Assembly: GCA_007449985.2 (NCBI GenBank)
Contig: VIIQ02000575.1
Span: forward strand, 900,792-964,791
Direction: 5' to 3'
DNA from: Desmodesmus armatus
Lineage: Eukaryota; Chlorophyta; Chlorophyceae; Sphaeropleales; Scenedesmaceae
Length of the DNA: 64,000 nt
Shown: positions 18,643 through 31,800 of the stretch, in pieces
Layout: each line of letters begins with the position of its first letter
Numbering within the stretch: position 1 is the stretch's first letter
Translations under genes and position numbers: made by a program
The notes under the pieces: model-generated
Told to the model about the DNA's origin: nothing
Database searches by the model: none
Seen by the model: only the letters and a program-made list of their open reading frames with translations

Positions 18643-19721
18643 TGTCGTTTGATGTCCTGAAGATTGGACGTCTTTGCCTTATCTTTCCAGAAGTTGGGCG
18701 AAAATCACCGTAAGTTTGCCCAGACCAAGTTTCGCCAAAATTGCCAAACCCCGTAGGCTGCAGTAGTGCAATAATTCCGATACCTTGGACAGCCCCTTAT
18801 GCAGGATCGTGAACCCAGTGTATGGGAGGCTGGTGCAGAAGTTCGGAGCTTGAGCAGCTGAGCAGAGTGTGCCTACAGTATGCAGGGTGCTGTGCAGCAG
18901 CAGCAAGTACAGACCCCCCAAGGCCAAAACGCACCTGCCTGTGAAATGCCTGTTTTCAGGTACCGCGGAAGCTTGTGGACTGATCTTTGCAGCAAGTCTT
19001 CAGCAGCAGGTGCCCTGCTGGCAACAGCACCAACACAGCGCGTGTGATCACATACAGCAGCGGCACCCCTGCCTGTGAGTGATCTGCAGCAGCTGTGTGG
19101 GTGTGAAATTGTGATGGATTTTTGCATATTGCAGTATTGCACAGGCCCCAGCTGTAACACCCTGCCCCACTGTAACTACCACCCATCACTGGCGCTCCTG
19201 CAGCAACCGCAGCCCCTGGGACAGGTACCAGAAGAACACTTTTCCACGGGGCTCAAATTTCCACCGCTTTCCCAGCCCCCTTACTGCTGTTTTTGCACAG
19301 CGGGCAGTTGAGTGGGAATGTTACTTCTCAGTCTTGCGCTTACACAGGCCAAGCCTTACACCAATAGTATTTGTTGTTACGGAGATATAAGCTTGGCAGG
19401 CCAGGGACCCCCTTGGGGGTGGAATTTATTTTGAGAGGCAGTGTCCGTCACCGTCTGATCTATCAATCTGAAGGGTGCTTGAACAGGCTGTTCATATCTG
19501 TGCGAAAGGAACCATGGCAACACGAGCATCTGTGGCGCGCTGGGGTCGATTGCTCCAGTGGTGCTTGAACTGTACAGGTGGGTTGCTACAACATGAGACC
19601 CCACATGTGGCTAGTCTTGAGTCAGCACACTGCCGCTTACATTACATTAACCCCCTTGTGAGGCTCCAGGGCTGTTGACAAGGCCTCCACGGCAGAAGAT
19701 GCAACCAGAGTTGCCCCCTAA
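18643..19721. other. Upstream flank of the KDZ gene, no gene recognised
   Basis: Contains the presumed KDZ promoter and, by position, possibly the element's right end. No terminal inverted repeat matching the other side (9814-12517) was found by eye. Open frames here are short and of low quality. Confidence 0.4.
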
Positions 19722-20976
19722 CCCTTTACCTGCCAGTAGTACAAATTAATTCAAGGGCCAAAAATGCCCAAACTTGCATAACTTTGCCCACAGGAGCCCT
19801 GTTGGCCTACAATTATGGGAGCATTTTGTTCAGTACACAAGTCAACCCGTGGCAGAGTGTGGTCTGCTCCAGACCCCGGGCCACCCCTTCAATCTCCAAA
19901 ACCAGGGTTTTAGGCTGCAGGCGGGAGTGGTAGTGACAGAGTTACAGCAGTTGTTCTGCCTTCTGCATAAAAGTCATACCTACCACCCAAAAGGTTTATT
20001 TGCATACCATAAGCTTCAGGACTCGGTGCTCTCGGGCAGCTGGCAGTGCAGCAGCAGCACATCACAAATCTGTTCACATACAACTTGCACCACACCGCGA
20101 GACTGATGCCTATCAAATCAGAACGTATTTTATAGACATAAATGCATTATAATTTGGCGGTCTCGCTTACAACGGGAACCCTGTCTATGTTTGCCAACCC
20201 AAGATCGCAGCTGTGGGCATCATTTGGGCGTATAGGGGCAGCCTACAACCGGGAAGGCTATGCACAGGAGGACATGATTGTTTGAAAAGACCATTCAATG
20301 TTGCAGCGGCTGTCCAAGTTGCCCTCTGTGCTGTGACACGCAGTCTGCAGGCAGCAGGGCAGAGTGGTGACCACTAGCGCCCCAGGGCCTGAACTGTGTC
20401 CAAACAAGCTCGCTATGACTGCAGATGCTGTTTGGTGTGATTTGCAGCCCTGCCTGACAGTCCTAATGCGTACCCTATGACTGGAGCAGTAGATGGCAAC
20501 CTCTAGGAGACCGTCCAGCCATACTACAGCGCACGAAGCATCCAAAACTCTCGCAATGACGTTTGTGGTTTCAAGGGTGTCAGTTTGAGGCCTTTCGGAG
20601 CGGTTGCGCCTGGAAAGTCAACGAGGGGGTTCCCGGGCTCCTTCTTGTCTATTGCAATCGTTTTACCCGCACAGCTTCCTGTACGCGCAACCTGGAAGGT
20701 CCAAGTCACTATAAGGAACACTTACAGTGCAGCCAGGCTGTACTTCAAGCAGCTCCAGACTGCCAGGCAATGCCTTTCCAGAGTCCCTGGCAAGCTGTCA
20801 CACCCCTATCACACGTAGAGAGAAGCTTTGGGACCAGCGGGCCCACCCCAGAGTAGGCCCTGCCATAGAGGTTCTACACACCCAAGGTCCCTTGCTGCAG
20901 CTTGCTGCAGGCGTAGCTAGAGCCAGAAAGGCATTTTTGGCTTGGTCCCGAATTCGGGACCGTGGCAGGTAAAGGG
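19722..20976. mobile_element. Non-autonomous DNA transposon with piggyBac-like ends
   Basis: The ends are a perfect 14 bp inverted repeat: CCCTTTACCTGCCA (19722-19735) and TGGCAGGTAAAGGG (20963-20976). A second, inner 12 bp inverted repeat GCCAAAAATGCC lies at 19757-19768, matched by GGCATTTTTGGC at 20930-20941. The right end is followed by TTAA (20977-20980), the piggyBac target site; the left end is preceded by CTAA (19718-19721), one change from TTAA. The right end also holds an 18 bp palindrome (20944-20961). CCCTTT termini, TTAA target and subterminal inverted repeats are typical of piggyBac. The 1.25 kb interior shows no transposase, so it would depend on a copy elsewhere. Confidence 0.72.
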
Positions 20977-20980
20977 TTAA

Positions 20981-21178
20981 GAGGCCCCCTCCAAGCGAGA
21001 ACTCCTTCATTCTGCAAGAGTCGATAGGGCCCGTAGCAGTAAGTCAACTCCAGACTGAAGAGCCCAAGATGTCACAATGTATCGTATTATAGCCGATACC
21101 AAACAAAGCTGCAAGAACCTGCCGAACAAGTGTACCATGCACGACACACACACCCACACACCCACACACCCACACCCA

Positions 21179-21268
<90 letters not shown>

Positions 21269-21276
21269 CCACGCCC
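20981..21276. repeat. (CA)n microsatellite and 3' flank of the OPR gene
   Basis: A CACCCACA-rich lead-in from about 21148 passes into an uninterrupted CA run to about 21267. It lies ten bases beyond the stop codon of the minus-strand OPR gene and so is probably in its 3' UTR. Confidence 0.9.
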
Positions 21277-24200
21277 TCAAAAACGGAAGGTGATGCTTCC
21301 ATCGCTTGCAACAGTCCTGCTGCTCATCATCCCTGCTGCTGTCTCCAGCCCTCCGGCAGCAGCATCACTGCTGCCAACAGCAGCTTCCGAACTTAGAGAC
21401 CTGTCCCCTGCAGCTGCAGCTTTGTGCCCCACTCGCCGCACAACACGCTGCTTGCCACCTGGCCCATGCAGCTCCTCTGCCCCGCTGCTGCTGCTGCTGC
21501 TGAGGACCTTGCTGCTGCTGCTGGTGGGGCCAGTGCTGCTGCTGGCACAGTTCCTGCTGCTGCCATCAAACCCAAGGTCCAGGCAGGAGCACGCCCAGCC
21601 AGTGAGGCCCTGCAGTATGATGCCGCTGAAGTAGCCCGACAGCTGCAGCGGCGACGGAGGCGCCGGCATACCCCCAAGGGTGCCACTGCTGCCGTTGTCG
21701 CTGCTGCTGCCACTAGCGCCACTGCTGCCAGCATCGCCGCTGCTGCTGCCAGCCTCGCTTGCCTGGGGGGTCAACACTGCCACCCTGTCCAGGAACCGAT
21801 TCATCCAGTCAACCCCAGGACGGTGATTGAGCCTTGCCAAGGCCCAAATGACGGCTGACAGCTGCTGGCTAGTCATGGTTGGCACATGCTGCCGCAGGTG
21901 CACCAGGTACGTGTCCATCCAAGAGCTGGGAGGTGGGGCTTCCAACAGCGCTAGCGCCCAGATGGTGTATGCAAAGTCCCGGCCTGTGAAGCACGGCATG
22001 AGGGCAGCTGAAGCAGCATAGAAGCTGTCACGCCACTGCCTCGATGGGCAGTACCCAAGCATTGCCAGCGCGCCCACCGTGTTCGCCAGGGACTGCGGCG
22101 AGTAGAAGTGCGGACCCGCCTTGGCAGCTGCTGCAATGGCTGCACCGGACCGCGCGCGCTCACGCAGCTGCTGCTGCAGCTCGGCATCCTGGCGGTCAGC
22201 CTGCATGCTGCGCCTGCATGCTGCCCTGGCCCTGGCCCCAGCTGCTGCGGTCGCTGCTAGGAGCTGCTCGCTGCGGCTGCAGTAAGCCTGCAGGAAGCTG
22301 TCAGACGGCTGGCAGCGCAAGCGGGCTACGCTGAGCAGGGTGCTGGTGAGTTGCGGGGGTGTCATGGTGGGCAGCCTGTGTGAGGCCTCCACGAGCGCCA
22401 GGCCCAGCCACTGGGAGCCTGCAGGGACAGTACAGCGCAGCGCAGCAAGGGCGATGCCTACAGTGTTGCTGAGGTTACTTTGGGATGGCCTGGCAAAGCA
22501 CAACCCAGCCCGCTTGTGAGATGTTTCCAACCCAAAAATGAAAGCGGGTGATGTCTGCCGTTCTGGTGTGAGCCTCTTCAACCAGTTTGCATGAATGTGC
22601 AGCTACAGCCATACAAATGCCCAAACACAGCTTCACTACCGAGCCGTCACTACCTCCCACACAAGTCCACAGCCACTTCCGTCCACAGGGCTCACCTGGG
22701 TCTAACCGCATCTTGACAGCCCCGACCAGCAGTGTCGCCAAGTCTGCCGACGAAGCTGCAGGCAGCACCCTAAAGCTGTGATACAAGAAGTCATTCAACC
22801 AATGGAAGCTCCATCCCTGCTGAACGTACCCACCACTCCTGCTGACACTGGTGCGGCTCCCAACCATGCTGTGCATGCTGCTGTCCAACACGCTGTCGGT
22901 GCTACCGGCAGCTGCTGCTGTACCTGCTTCCAAAGCTGCTGCTGTCAGCCCCAAGCTACCTAGGCTCCATGCGAGCATGGCCATATCAGTGGCAGTAGCA
23001 GCCGGTAGCAGGGTGCGGCGGCGAGTATGCTGCACCAGCTGCAGCACCAGGGCCCTGGGCGGCTGTAGCTGCAGCCTGGCAAACGACCACAGCAGCGTGC
23101 TGACACCCTGCATGGTCAGCTCCCGTGTGTGGGCCTTGATGGCGGCAAAGCAGCAGGCTTGCCATGCACCCGAAGGCACTTCCTGCCACTTTGCCAGAGC
23201 CCAGACGATGTTCACCACCCCCTGCACCCCTGTGAAGTCAGCTGCTTGGTGCTCCTGCTCAAAAGCAGCACCTGCTGCCTCTTCAGCTGCCTCACCCTCG
23301 CCCTGGCTGCTGTGCCCTTCCCAGGAGGGTGCCGCTGCTGATGCTACTGCTGCTGCGCTAGTCTCCAACCTGCTGCCACTGCCGCCTGCCGCGACAGCAC
23401 CATGCACCAGAGCAGACTGCTGCTGCTGCGCATGGTGCGCATAGTGCACAACAGGGGCTGTTTGCAGCCAGCCTCCTGCTGCACCAGCAGCAACACCCCC
23501 AGCACCTGCCGCTGCAGCAGCATGTGAGAGCTGCATCTGCACCGCATGCAGGAAGGTCTCCAACCACTGCTGGTCCGGCTGGTGCTGCAGCCTGACCAAG
23601 CTGACTGCCAGCATAGACAGCTCCTGCAGAGTGAGGCTGTGCATGTTGGGGAGGCAGGCTGCCAGGAAGCTGGAGCGCCAAGCTGCTGGCAAGGGGGCAT
23701 CTAGCCGAGCCAGTGCGTGGATGAGGATGGCCAACTCCTGTGGCTTGAAGTAGGCCATACGGACCTCTGCAGCCTGTTTGGTGGGCGGGCGAGGCAGTGA
23801 AAAACGTGGGGGGATGGTGTGGGAGCCTGGGTGAACATAGGAACGTATGTATGCATGTGTAAGATACTGGGCTCTGGGTTCCACAGCGGCAGCAGCAGTG
23901 GCAAAAATCGAACAAAGGCATATTGTGAGCTGCACACTGACGTGTTGAGTGCTCGTGCTGACTTGCTCACAAACAAACGGTGAAAGGCCTTCACAGACAG
24001 ACAGCCTCACCTGCACCAGCTGCTGCGCCCACTCAGCACAGTGCGGCCAGCCCATGTTTGCAACAGCAGCTCCCATGACTGCCAAGTGCTGAGGGGCAGC
24101 ATACGGCATCTTGTCCACAAACGCTGTCAGCATCGCATTGCGCAGCTTGCGTGTAAGCAGGCCGTCAGCACCCAGCCTACTGATCGCCCAGAGGCTGTTG

Positions 24201-24853
24201 GAGATCTGCCGGGGACCGAAGTCCGGTATGCATGCGACAACTGCGCCCGTCAGTTCCTGCACCAGATCCTGCAGCCCCTGAGGTGCTACTGCCAGCTGCT
24301 GGGGGGTCAGGGGCTGCCCCTGCAGCTGCGCCAGGTGCGTGATGGCTGCGCTGACATGGATGGGGTTGAACAGCGGCATGAACGCGCTGAACAGCTCCTG
24401 CAAACGGACCCAAGAGGTGCTGCGTTTGATCAGGGTTGTGAGGACGGCAGGCTCACGTCGTATCTGCAGCAGCAGCTGCCGCTTGCGCTGCTGCTGCTGC
24501 AGAAGCACCTGGCGCAGTGCCAGCTGCTGCTGCAGCAGACGCATCTGTGCCAGCTGGTCGGCAGGAGCAGCGGAGCTGCTGCCGCCGCCTGGGGGCTGCT
24601 GCTGCAGCTGCGGCTGCTGCTGTTGCCGTTGCTGTTGTGGCCGTTGCTGTTGGCTAGAAGGCAGCCGTGACCTGCGTTCACGCGGATGCTGGGCCTGCTG
24701 CTGCAGCTGCTGGTGCTGTTGGTGCTGTTGATGTTGTTGCCGCAGGCGCAGTTGGCGTTCATGCTCAGCCATGAGCTGGTCAAACTCCTCTGGTGAGCTG
24801 TCGGCCAACTGGTGCACGCGGAACAATTTTGTGCTGAGCTCCAGTGATGGCAC
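21277..24853 (-). CDS. Octotricopeptide-repeat (OPR) protein, probably organellar RNA factor
   Basis: OPR proteins bind chloroplast or mitochondrial RNA and guide processing or translation in green algae. Exon 1 is 24853-24011, exon 2 23773-22696, exon 3 22489-21277. A Gln-rich N-terminus (residues ~30-140) is followed by repeated OPR-type units with a W-A-L-A-x-L core and P-x-x-W end: ISNSLWAISRLGADG, VNIVWALAKWQEVPSGAW, TIWALALLEAPPPSSWMDTY, AVIWALARLNHRPGVDWMNR. Similar repeats occur in Tbc2-type chloroplast translation factors. The C-terminus is Ser/Gly/Ala-rich. Exons 1 and 2 join in phase; the obvious donor (GTGAGC at 22695) and acceptor (22489) for exon 3 are one base out of phase, so that junction is uncertain. 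An upstream open frame with a transit-peptide-like start (from about 25188) may add an N-terminal exon. The RNA target cannot be inferred. Confidence 0.78.
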
Positions 24854-25804
24854 ATGCTGTCCGTCTGGGCTTGACCCCTACAAGCACACCCGCAGCAGCA
24901 ATGGCGAGTGGAGGTGTTTGTAACTCCAACCGAGGCAGTAAAGACAAGTACCCCTGCAGCGTTTCAGCACGTGTCAAAAACGGTGCCGTTCGCACCTGTT
25001 GTGGGATTTTGCGCCTCACTGCTGTCTGCAGCAGAGCTCGCTGGGTCAAGGTGAGGGGTGGATTTGCTGCAGCAGTGGCCTGCACCTGCACCTGCGGTGC
25101 AGAGATTTGGGGTTGTAAGCCCAGAATACATCGCGACGTCCAGAGCTTCAACACGGCCAAGGCAAAGGTGTCAACCCGAAGCATGTTGCTGTTGCTGCTG
25201 TTGCTGCTGTTGCTGCTGCTGTGGGTGGTGCCTTCTCTTACCCTGCCGCGTGCGTTCCATTCCACACAATTGCGTGCTAAATGACATGTCTGTAGTTGTC
25301 TCAGAGCAAGATCCATCGCGTCTGACCCTTCCTTGGAGGAACCAAAAGCTCTCACAATCGTCTTGTATGCATGCAGCCGCTTACTGCTCAGCGTGTCGCT
25401 ACATGGGGTACGCTGTGGCATGCCCAACAGGTCTCAGAAGCCGTACCAAGGGGAGGATCCTGCAGTTAGCTCCCACACCTGTGCATGTGACAAGTGTGAC
25501 GTCTGGAAGGCAAGCAATGAATGCACTACCTTGGCTTTGTGGGTGTTAACATGCTTGGTAAGCACCGCCACTCACACCAGACTCCCCTTTGACGTGACTT
25601 TGCAGAAAGCACATCAGATCAGTTCTCAGGTTGTCTGTGTTTGTCAAGGTCCCGTGCCTTCGGGGCAACGTGCCCGTGATTGGGCTGCTGGAAGTGTTTG
25701 CAGCAGCCATGGCTGGCTAGTTGGAGGGAGGACAGGCTGTAAACAGCCAGCTGCAGGGAGCAGCAGCAGGAGGTGGTGGTTGCTAGCTTCTAGCTCCAGC
25801 AGCC
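24854..25804. promoter_or_regulatory. Head-to-head intergenic region between OPR and RPB1 genes
   Basis: A 951 bp region between two divergent start codons. Its left third may contain a 5' exon of the OPR gene. It includes a GTT/GCT-rich stretch (about 25185-25225) and no clear TATA box near the RPB1 ATG. The promoter role is inferred from position. Confidence 0.4.
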
Positions 25805-28800
25805 ATGTCGACCATGGACCGCTTCTCGGCCAGTAAGGCCCCCGTGAAGCGTGTCAAGGCCGTGCAGCTTGGTGTATGGAACCCAGAGGAGATTGTGAGT
25901 ACCCTGCGGTCCACATGCATGCAGTGTGCTGCTGTTTGTATATCTGGGGCCATGCATGCAGCATGCATCCACTGCCACCACTGCCAGCAGCAGTATTTGC
26001 CTGCCTCCTTGCAGAGGCATGCTTTTTCAGACTGGCAAAGCTGCATGCTGTGGCAGCAACAGGTATTGCTGTGCCTGCTGCACCGCTGCTGTCCACGTGT
26101 GCACCCACAGAAAAAGTACTCTGTGTGCGAGGTGGAGGCTGCTGAGCTGTTTGAGAAGGGCGTGGCCAAGGCTGGTGGCCTGAGTGATCCTCGCATGGGG
26201 ACAATGGACAAGTTTGGTGGCGTCTGCACCACAGATGGCGCCAACATGCACGACTGCCCCGGCTACTTTGGCCACATCCAGCTTGCACAGCCTGTGTACC
26301 ACTGTAAGCAGCTGCAACGGACGAGCCTGCATGCCGCATGTTGCCAGGCAACTGCACACCAGCAGTTGAACTTGCCATGTGCTTCCCCCACGACTCCTGC
26401 AAGTCCTGCACTAGGCATGGGGGCAAGACTCTCTTCCTTCTGAGGAGCCCAGCATACGCTCTACTGCCCCGCATGTGTGGTTTGCATACCTGTCAACCAC
26501 AAACGGCTGTCAGTGCCAGACATCGCATGGTCCCATTAACGAAAAGGGCTTGCAATGGACTCATGCATCAGGTGTTCTGTAGGCGCATCTGGCCGGGCTG
26601 ACTGTGAGCTTGGCACAGTCACGCTTCAGCAGCTGTGGGTGTCTTAGTGTGCCGAGCTGTGCTATTCCCACCACAGCACACTCCCACTGTTGCCATTTCA
26701 GGCGGCTTCATCAAGACTATCATCCGTGTCCTGCGGTGTGTGGGCCATTTCAACTCCAAGCTTCTGGTCGACAAGGTGATTGCAGTGCTTGCTGTTGGGC
26801 ATGAGGCCAGTACAAGCAGGCAGCTTGCTTTGGTGAAAGAGACTTGATGTCATGTAACTCGCAAGAAACTATGAGGTCCAGCATCCATGTGTCAATGGGA
26901 AGAGATAAGCTGGCTGTACTGAGTAACAGCTGCTGTCTATAATATTGTGGTCCTGCCTCGTCGGCTGTTTGGTTGCAGGATGATCCAAAGTACCGTGCTG
27001 GTCTGGCCATCCGCAAGCCAGCTGCGCGCCTGAGGCACTTCCTGACCGCCTGTGCCCACAAGCGCTGGGATGACGCGGGAGGTGCGCCCCTAGTGTCTGT
27101 GGCAGCTGCTGTAACCTGGTGTGCTTGTCACCTGGGGCAGGCTGAACATACCTGCTGCCCCAGCATAGCCTTTACAGTCCCATTGCTTCGCAAGGTAGGG
27201 GGCTGCCTGCTTTGTTTGCCTACCCGCCTCAGTACAGGCTGGTGGTGTATCGTCAGCTCAGTAGGCCTCATCTCAGGTGGCGGCGGTGTCTACACAGACT
27301 CCAACTCAGGTTCGTTTGTTTTTGTGCGCGTGTGTGTGGCTTGGGGTCTGTGCTGCGGCTGCTGTCGGCTCGCAGGCAACCCCCAGCCTGCATACAAGAT
27401 GGAGGGCATCAAGATCCTTATGGAGTTCCCCAAGCCCAAAGATGAGGAGCAGGCCAATGCCATGCCCGAGGTTGAGCGCAAGCAGGTGTGGTTTGGCCCC
27501 CACCCGTGCAAGGCAGCTTTACCACAGCCGCTGGCGGTTTGACAATTTTTATAGAGATGCTGGAAATGCCTCGGGACAGTTTCAGCAATTCCGGCTGGCA
27601 GCAGGCATCCACATGATTTGCCAAGTGCACTTGGGCAGCACGTCACTGCAACAAATGAACTGCACCTGAACACACACCCCTTCTCACCTCCACGAGCAAG
27701 TGCGCTAGAGTCCCCCCTTGCTCCGGTTCTGCTGGCTTTTGAAGGGCTGCTCACTTTGTATGGGTCTGCTGCCGCGCGCTCGCTTGCTTGCGCACTTCCC
27801 CTACAGGAGTTGTCGGCGCTGCAGTGCTACAAGATCCTGTCCCAGATCAGCGATGAGGACTGCAGGGCGCTGGGCTTTGACACGCGCTTCACTCGCCCAG
27901 ACTGGATGCTGGTATCCATGCTGCCTGTGCCTCCACCACCCGTGCGACCCAGCGTGATGATGGACAGCAGTGCGCGGTGAGGACTGCTGGAATCCCCTTC
28001 TGCTAGCAGAGTCAGCAGTCGGCTGCAGATCCAAAAGGGCTTGCTCGTCTGGCTTGCACTTGAGCGCAGGAGGTAACAGGCACCCTCCTGCTGCCTTTGC
28101 AGTTAGGCACGGCTGCCTTAGAGGCCCTGCAAATGGGGCGTGCATGCTCGACCTGCTGTCATTGTTTTGACGGTTAGGACGGCGAACCTCTAGTCCTGTC
28201 TGGCGCTTTGCATAGCCGCGCCACTCCAGCCGCTAGGGATGTGTTGCTGAAAGCCCTGCTTGGTGCTGGCCACCTGCTTTTGAGCTCAGATGCGAGGATG
28301 ACCTGACCCACAAGCTGGTGGAGATCGTCCGCGCCAACATCACACTGAAGCGCATGATGAGCAACGGCAGCCCGCAGCATATCCTGAACGAGTACGTCAG
28401 CCTGCTGCAGGTAAGCAGGCAGGGGCCCGCACTGTGGGGTCCGCAGTCAGGTCTTGCCAGTCTGCGTTCTTTGTGTGCTGCTGTTCGAGGCAACAACGGT
28501 GCAGCAAGTCAGCAGGCGGCATGCCTTGCCCAGGTCTCTTCATTTGCGGCGTGCAATCTGTGTCATGGTGCCATGTGGCCAGATGTACCAAACGACTGCA
28601 GGACTGCAATACATAAGTACTGAGGTTGGGTTGTCATGTTGCCCATGCAGTTCCATGTGACTACTTACATGGACAACTCCATCCCCGGGGTCAACTCAGC
28701 CACGCAGCGCAGCGGGCGGCCCATCAAGTCCATCAGTCAGGTGGGGAGACTGGGGAGACAAGGAATGCATGGTTCTCATTGGCCTCCACTGCGATGAAAG

Positions 28801-31800
28801 GACAGCTGTGCTGGTCACTTTGAGGGGCATGCGTGAGCTATATGACGTTCGAAGGGGGTTCTGTGGCTCGTTCTCCTGAACCAAGCGGTTAGGCGTTGCT
28901 GGTGCACTTCACTTATCGCCTCCTTGTCTGGGGTTGTGCTCGTGTTTCGCAGAGGCTCAAGGGCAAGTCTGGGCGCATCCGCGGCAACCTGATGGGCAAG
29001 CGTGTGGACTTCTCAGCCCGCACGGTCATCACAGGCGACCCCAACATCGGCATTGATGAGCTAGGCGTGCCCTGGACCATTGCGCAAAACCTGACATTCC
29101 CGGAGTCGGTCACGCCACAGAACAGGGCCAAGTAATTAAGCTGACTTGCGACCAGTCAGCGCACGTGGCTCGCAGCCAAGCAGAGCAGCCATGTGCAGAG
29201 TGCCTTTGTACTGTTGCTGGGCTCAGCAGTGCACTTCTGTGAGGGTGGTCAGTTGTGTGTTGTGAACCAGCGTCGTGAACCAGCGTCGGCAGCAGCGCAT
29301 CATCAATGCAGGCAACCTGGTGATGACTGTTGATCGGTGACCCTTCTATTCCATCTTGCAGGCTGCAGGCGCTGGTGGATGCTGGGCCAACACCGCCACC
29401 GGGAGAGACGGGCGCCAAGTTCATCATCCGCAAGGACGGCCGCCGCATCAACCTGGCTTTCATCAGGGACGGCACCAGCAGGGCCCTGGAGGTGCGTGCG
29501 CCGCATTGTATCATGTTGGCTCGAATGTATCTCCCAGCATATCCTAATTGGTGTTATTCAGTGCGAACTATGGACGTTGCAGGTCGCTACTGCAGTTTCA
29601 CACGAGCACTTTACGGCCGTTTGTTGCTCCTTTGTACAGAGCTCAACATAGGTGGTGCAGCTAGTTTCCTTTGTAGGGTATGTGTTTGGTTGGTCGTCAC
29701 GTGGCCGGGGTCTGCTGTTGCTGCAGATCGGTGACAAGGTGGAGCGCCAGCTGCAGAACGGTGACCTGGTGCTGTTCAACCGGCAGCCCAGTCTGCACAA
29801 GATGAGTATGATGGGCCACAGGATCCGCATCCTGCCATACAGTACATTCAGGTAAGTGGAGCCACTGCTGACCCCTGTCGCTTGTGAACCGAATCAGTGG
29901 CTTTCGTCCATGTCTGTGCCGCCTCGTCCATGGTCTAAAGGCCTGTGCTGGGGCTGCGTAGTGTTGTGCTTGTGAGGAGGTTCGTATTGTACGACATCTG
30001 TGTCCTTGCGTGTTGCTCTGCAGGCTGAACCTGTCGGTCACGTCGCCCTACAACGCTGATTTCGACGGCGACGAGATGAACATGCACGTCGCACAGAGCC
30101 AGGAGACGCGTGCCGAGATGCGACAGATCATGATGGTGCCGCGCAACATCATCTCGCCTCAGGCCAACAAGCCTGTCATCGGCATTGTGCAGGTCAGCCG
30201 GCTCGCTTTGTTCGGCTGGGGTTAGCGCTAGGCCCATCTGCGCAGGCTTGGTACAACAATAAGTGCAGTTGCTTGTCACTAACCACCTAGTAGCTGCCCT
30301 GCAGCCCGCCCTTTTTGCTTTGGATGTGCTGTTGGTGCATGGCAGCCTGGCAATGCACATTACTTGACTGCTGCTGTTGCTGCTGTTGCCTTGCTTGCTC
30401 TGCATTTGTTGCAGGACACGCTGCTGGGCTGCAAGCTGGTCACCCAGCGCGACAGCTTCATCACCAAGGACGTCATGATGAACATCCTCATGAACATCAT
30501 GGTACGCCTGCTGCCTCGCCAGCAGGGACCAGGCTGCTGCCCTATATGCAAAAGTTGTGTTGCGTGTTCGCTTTGCCCATGGCTCCTGGTGGGTTTGGAG
30601 CAGAGCACGTAATGTATGTTTGTGCTGCTGATATGCTGGTGCGTGCTTCATCGTGCAGGACTGGGATGGTGTTGTGCCAGCGCCAACCATCTGGAAGCCA
30701 GAGCCGCTCTGGACTGGCAAACAGGTGAGGGTTTCTTGCATGCATGCGGTCTGTTGGAGGCAGTAGCGAAAACGTCCCGACACACCCCTGTGCGCCTTTG
30801 GCATGCTGTGGGCCATGCAAACATGCCAGGTTGCTGGAGGCAGCGGTGCATAGCATGTATCCTGCAGTTGCAGTGGGTTGATCCACAAACTTTGTGTGTG
30901 CTGCCATGCAGATCTTCAACTGCTTCCTGCCTCCTGTCAACCTGGTGCGCAGCAGCAGCTGGGCCAAGGAGAATGATGACAAGAGCTTCAGCTTTGACGA
31001 CAGCGCCATCCTGATCAAGCGCGGTGTGCTGATCCATGGTGAGCATGTCAGCAGCATGGACAGCCCTGGAGGCTGCACAACATTGCAAGCCACTGGCAAG
31101 ACCTCCATGCCGCTGTCCACAGTGCCACTGTATGCCGCTGTGTTGTATGAGGATACCACGGTGTTCATGCACCTGGTGTGAGCGTCTCGTGTGCTGCCCT
31201 TCCAGGCTGTCTGTGCAAGAAGACGCTGGGGACTGCTGGTGGTGGCCTGGTGCACACCGTGTGGAACGAGCTGGGGCCGGATGTGACCCGCTACACCATC
31301 AACAACATCCAGTTCACAGTCAACTACTGGCTGCTGCAGGTGTGTCATCCTTGCAAGCATCAGCTTGCAGACCTGCACGTTGCACGTCATATCTTATGCT
31401 TGTGTTGATTGGTTGCTGGTGCTGCTTCTGTGCCTGCACTCTCTGCTGCATTATGCTCTGCGCTGAGGTGCATGCGCACGCGTTGAGCGCAGTTGGAAAT
31501 GGACCATATGGCTGCAGTGTGAGTGGAGTGCAGCATGTGACAAGGTCGCTGGTGTGTGCAGCATAAAGCAATCGCACATGAACCTGCCTGTGGATGCGTC
31601 GCTGCCTTGCTCCTGCTGCAGCACGGCATGTCCATCGGCATTGGTGACACGGTGGCTGATTACGCCACTGGCCAAAAGATTGGTGCCATCATCGACGCAG
31701 CAAAGGAGGATGTGCAGCGCATCATTGAGCAGTACCAGGTATGTGAAGCCAGCACGCTGCAAGGGTGAAAGCCTTGTCTACTGCTTCAAATTTGCGATGC

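Noticed and set aside
21007..21311. Cys-Val repeat proteins on the minus strand
   Set aside because: Translations of the CA microsatellite.
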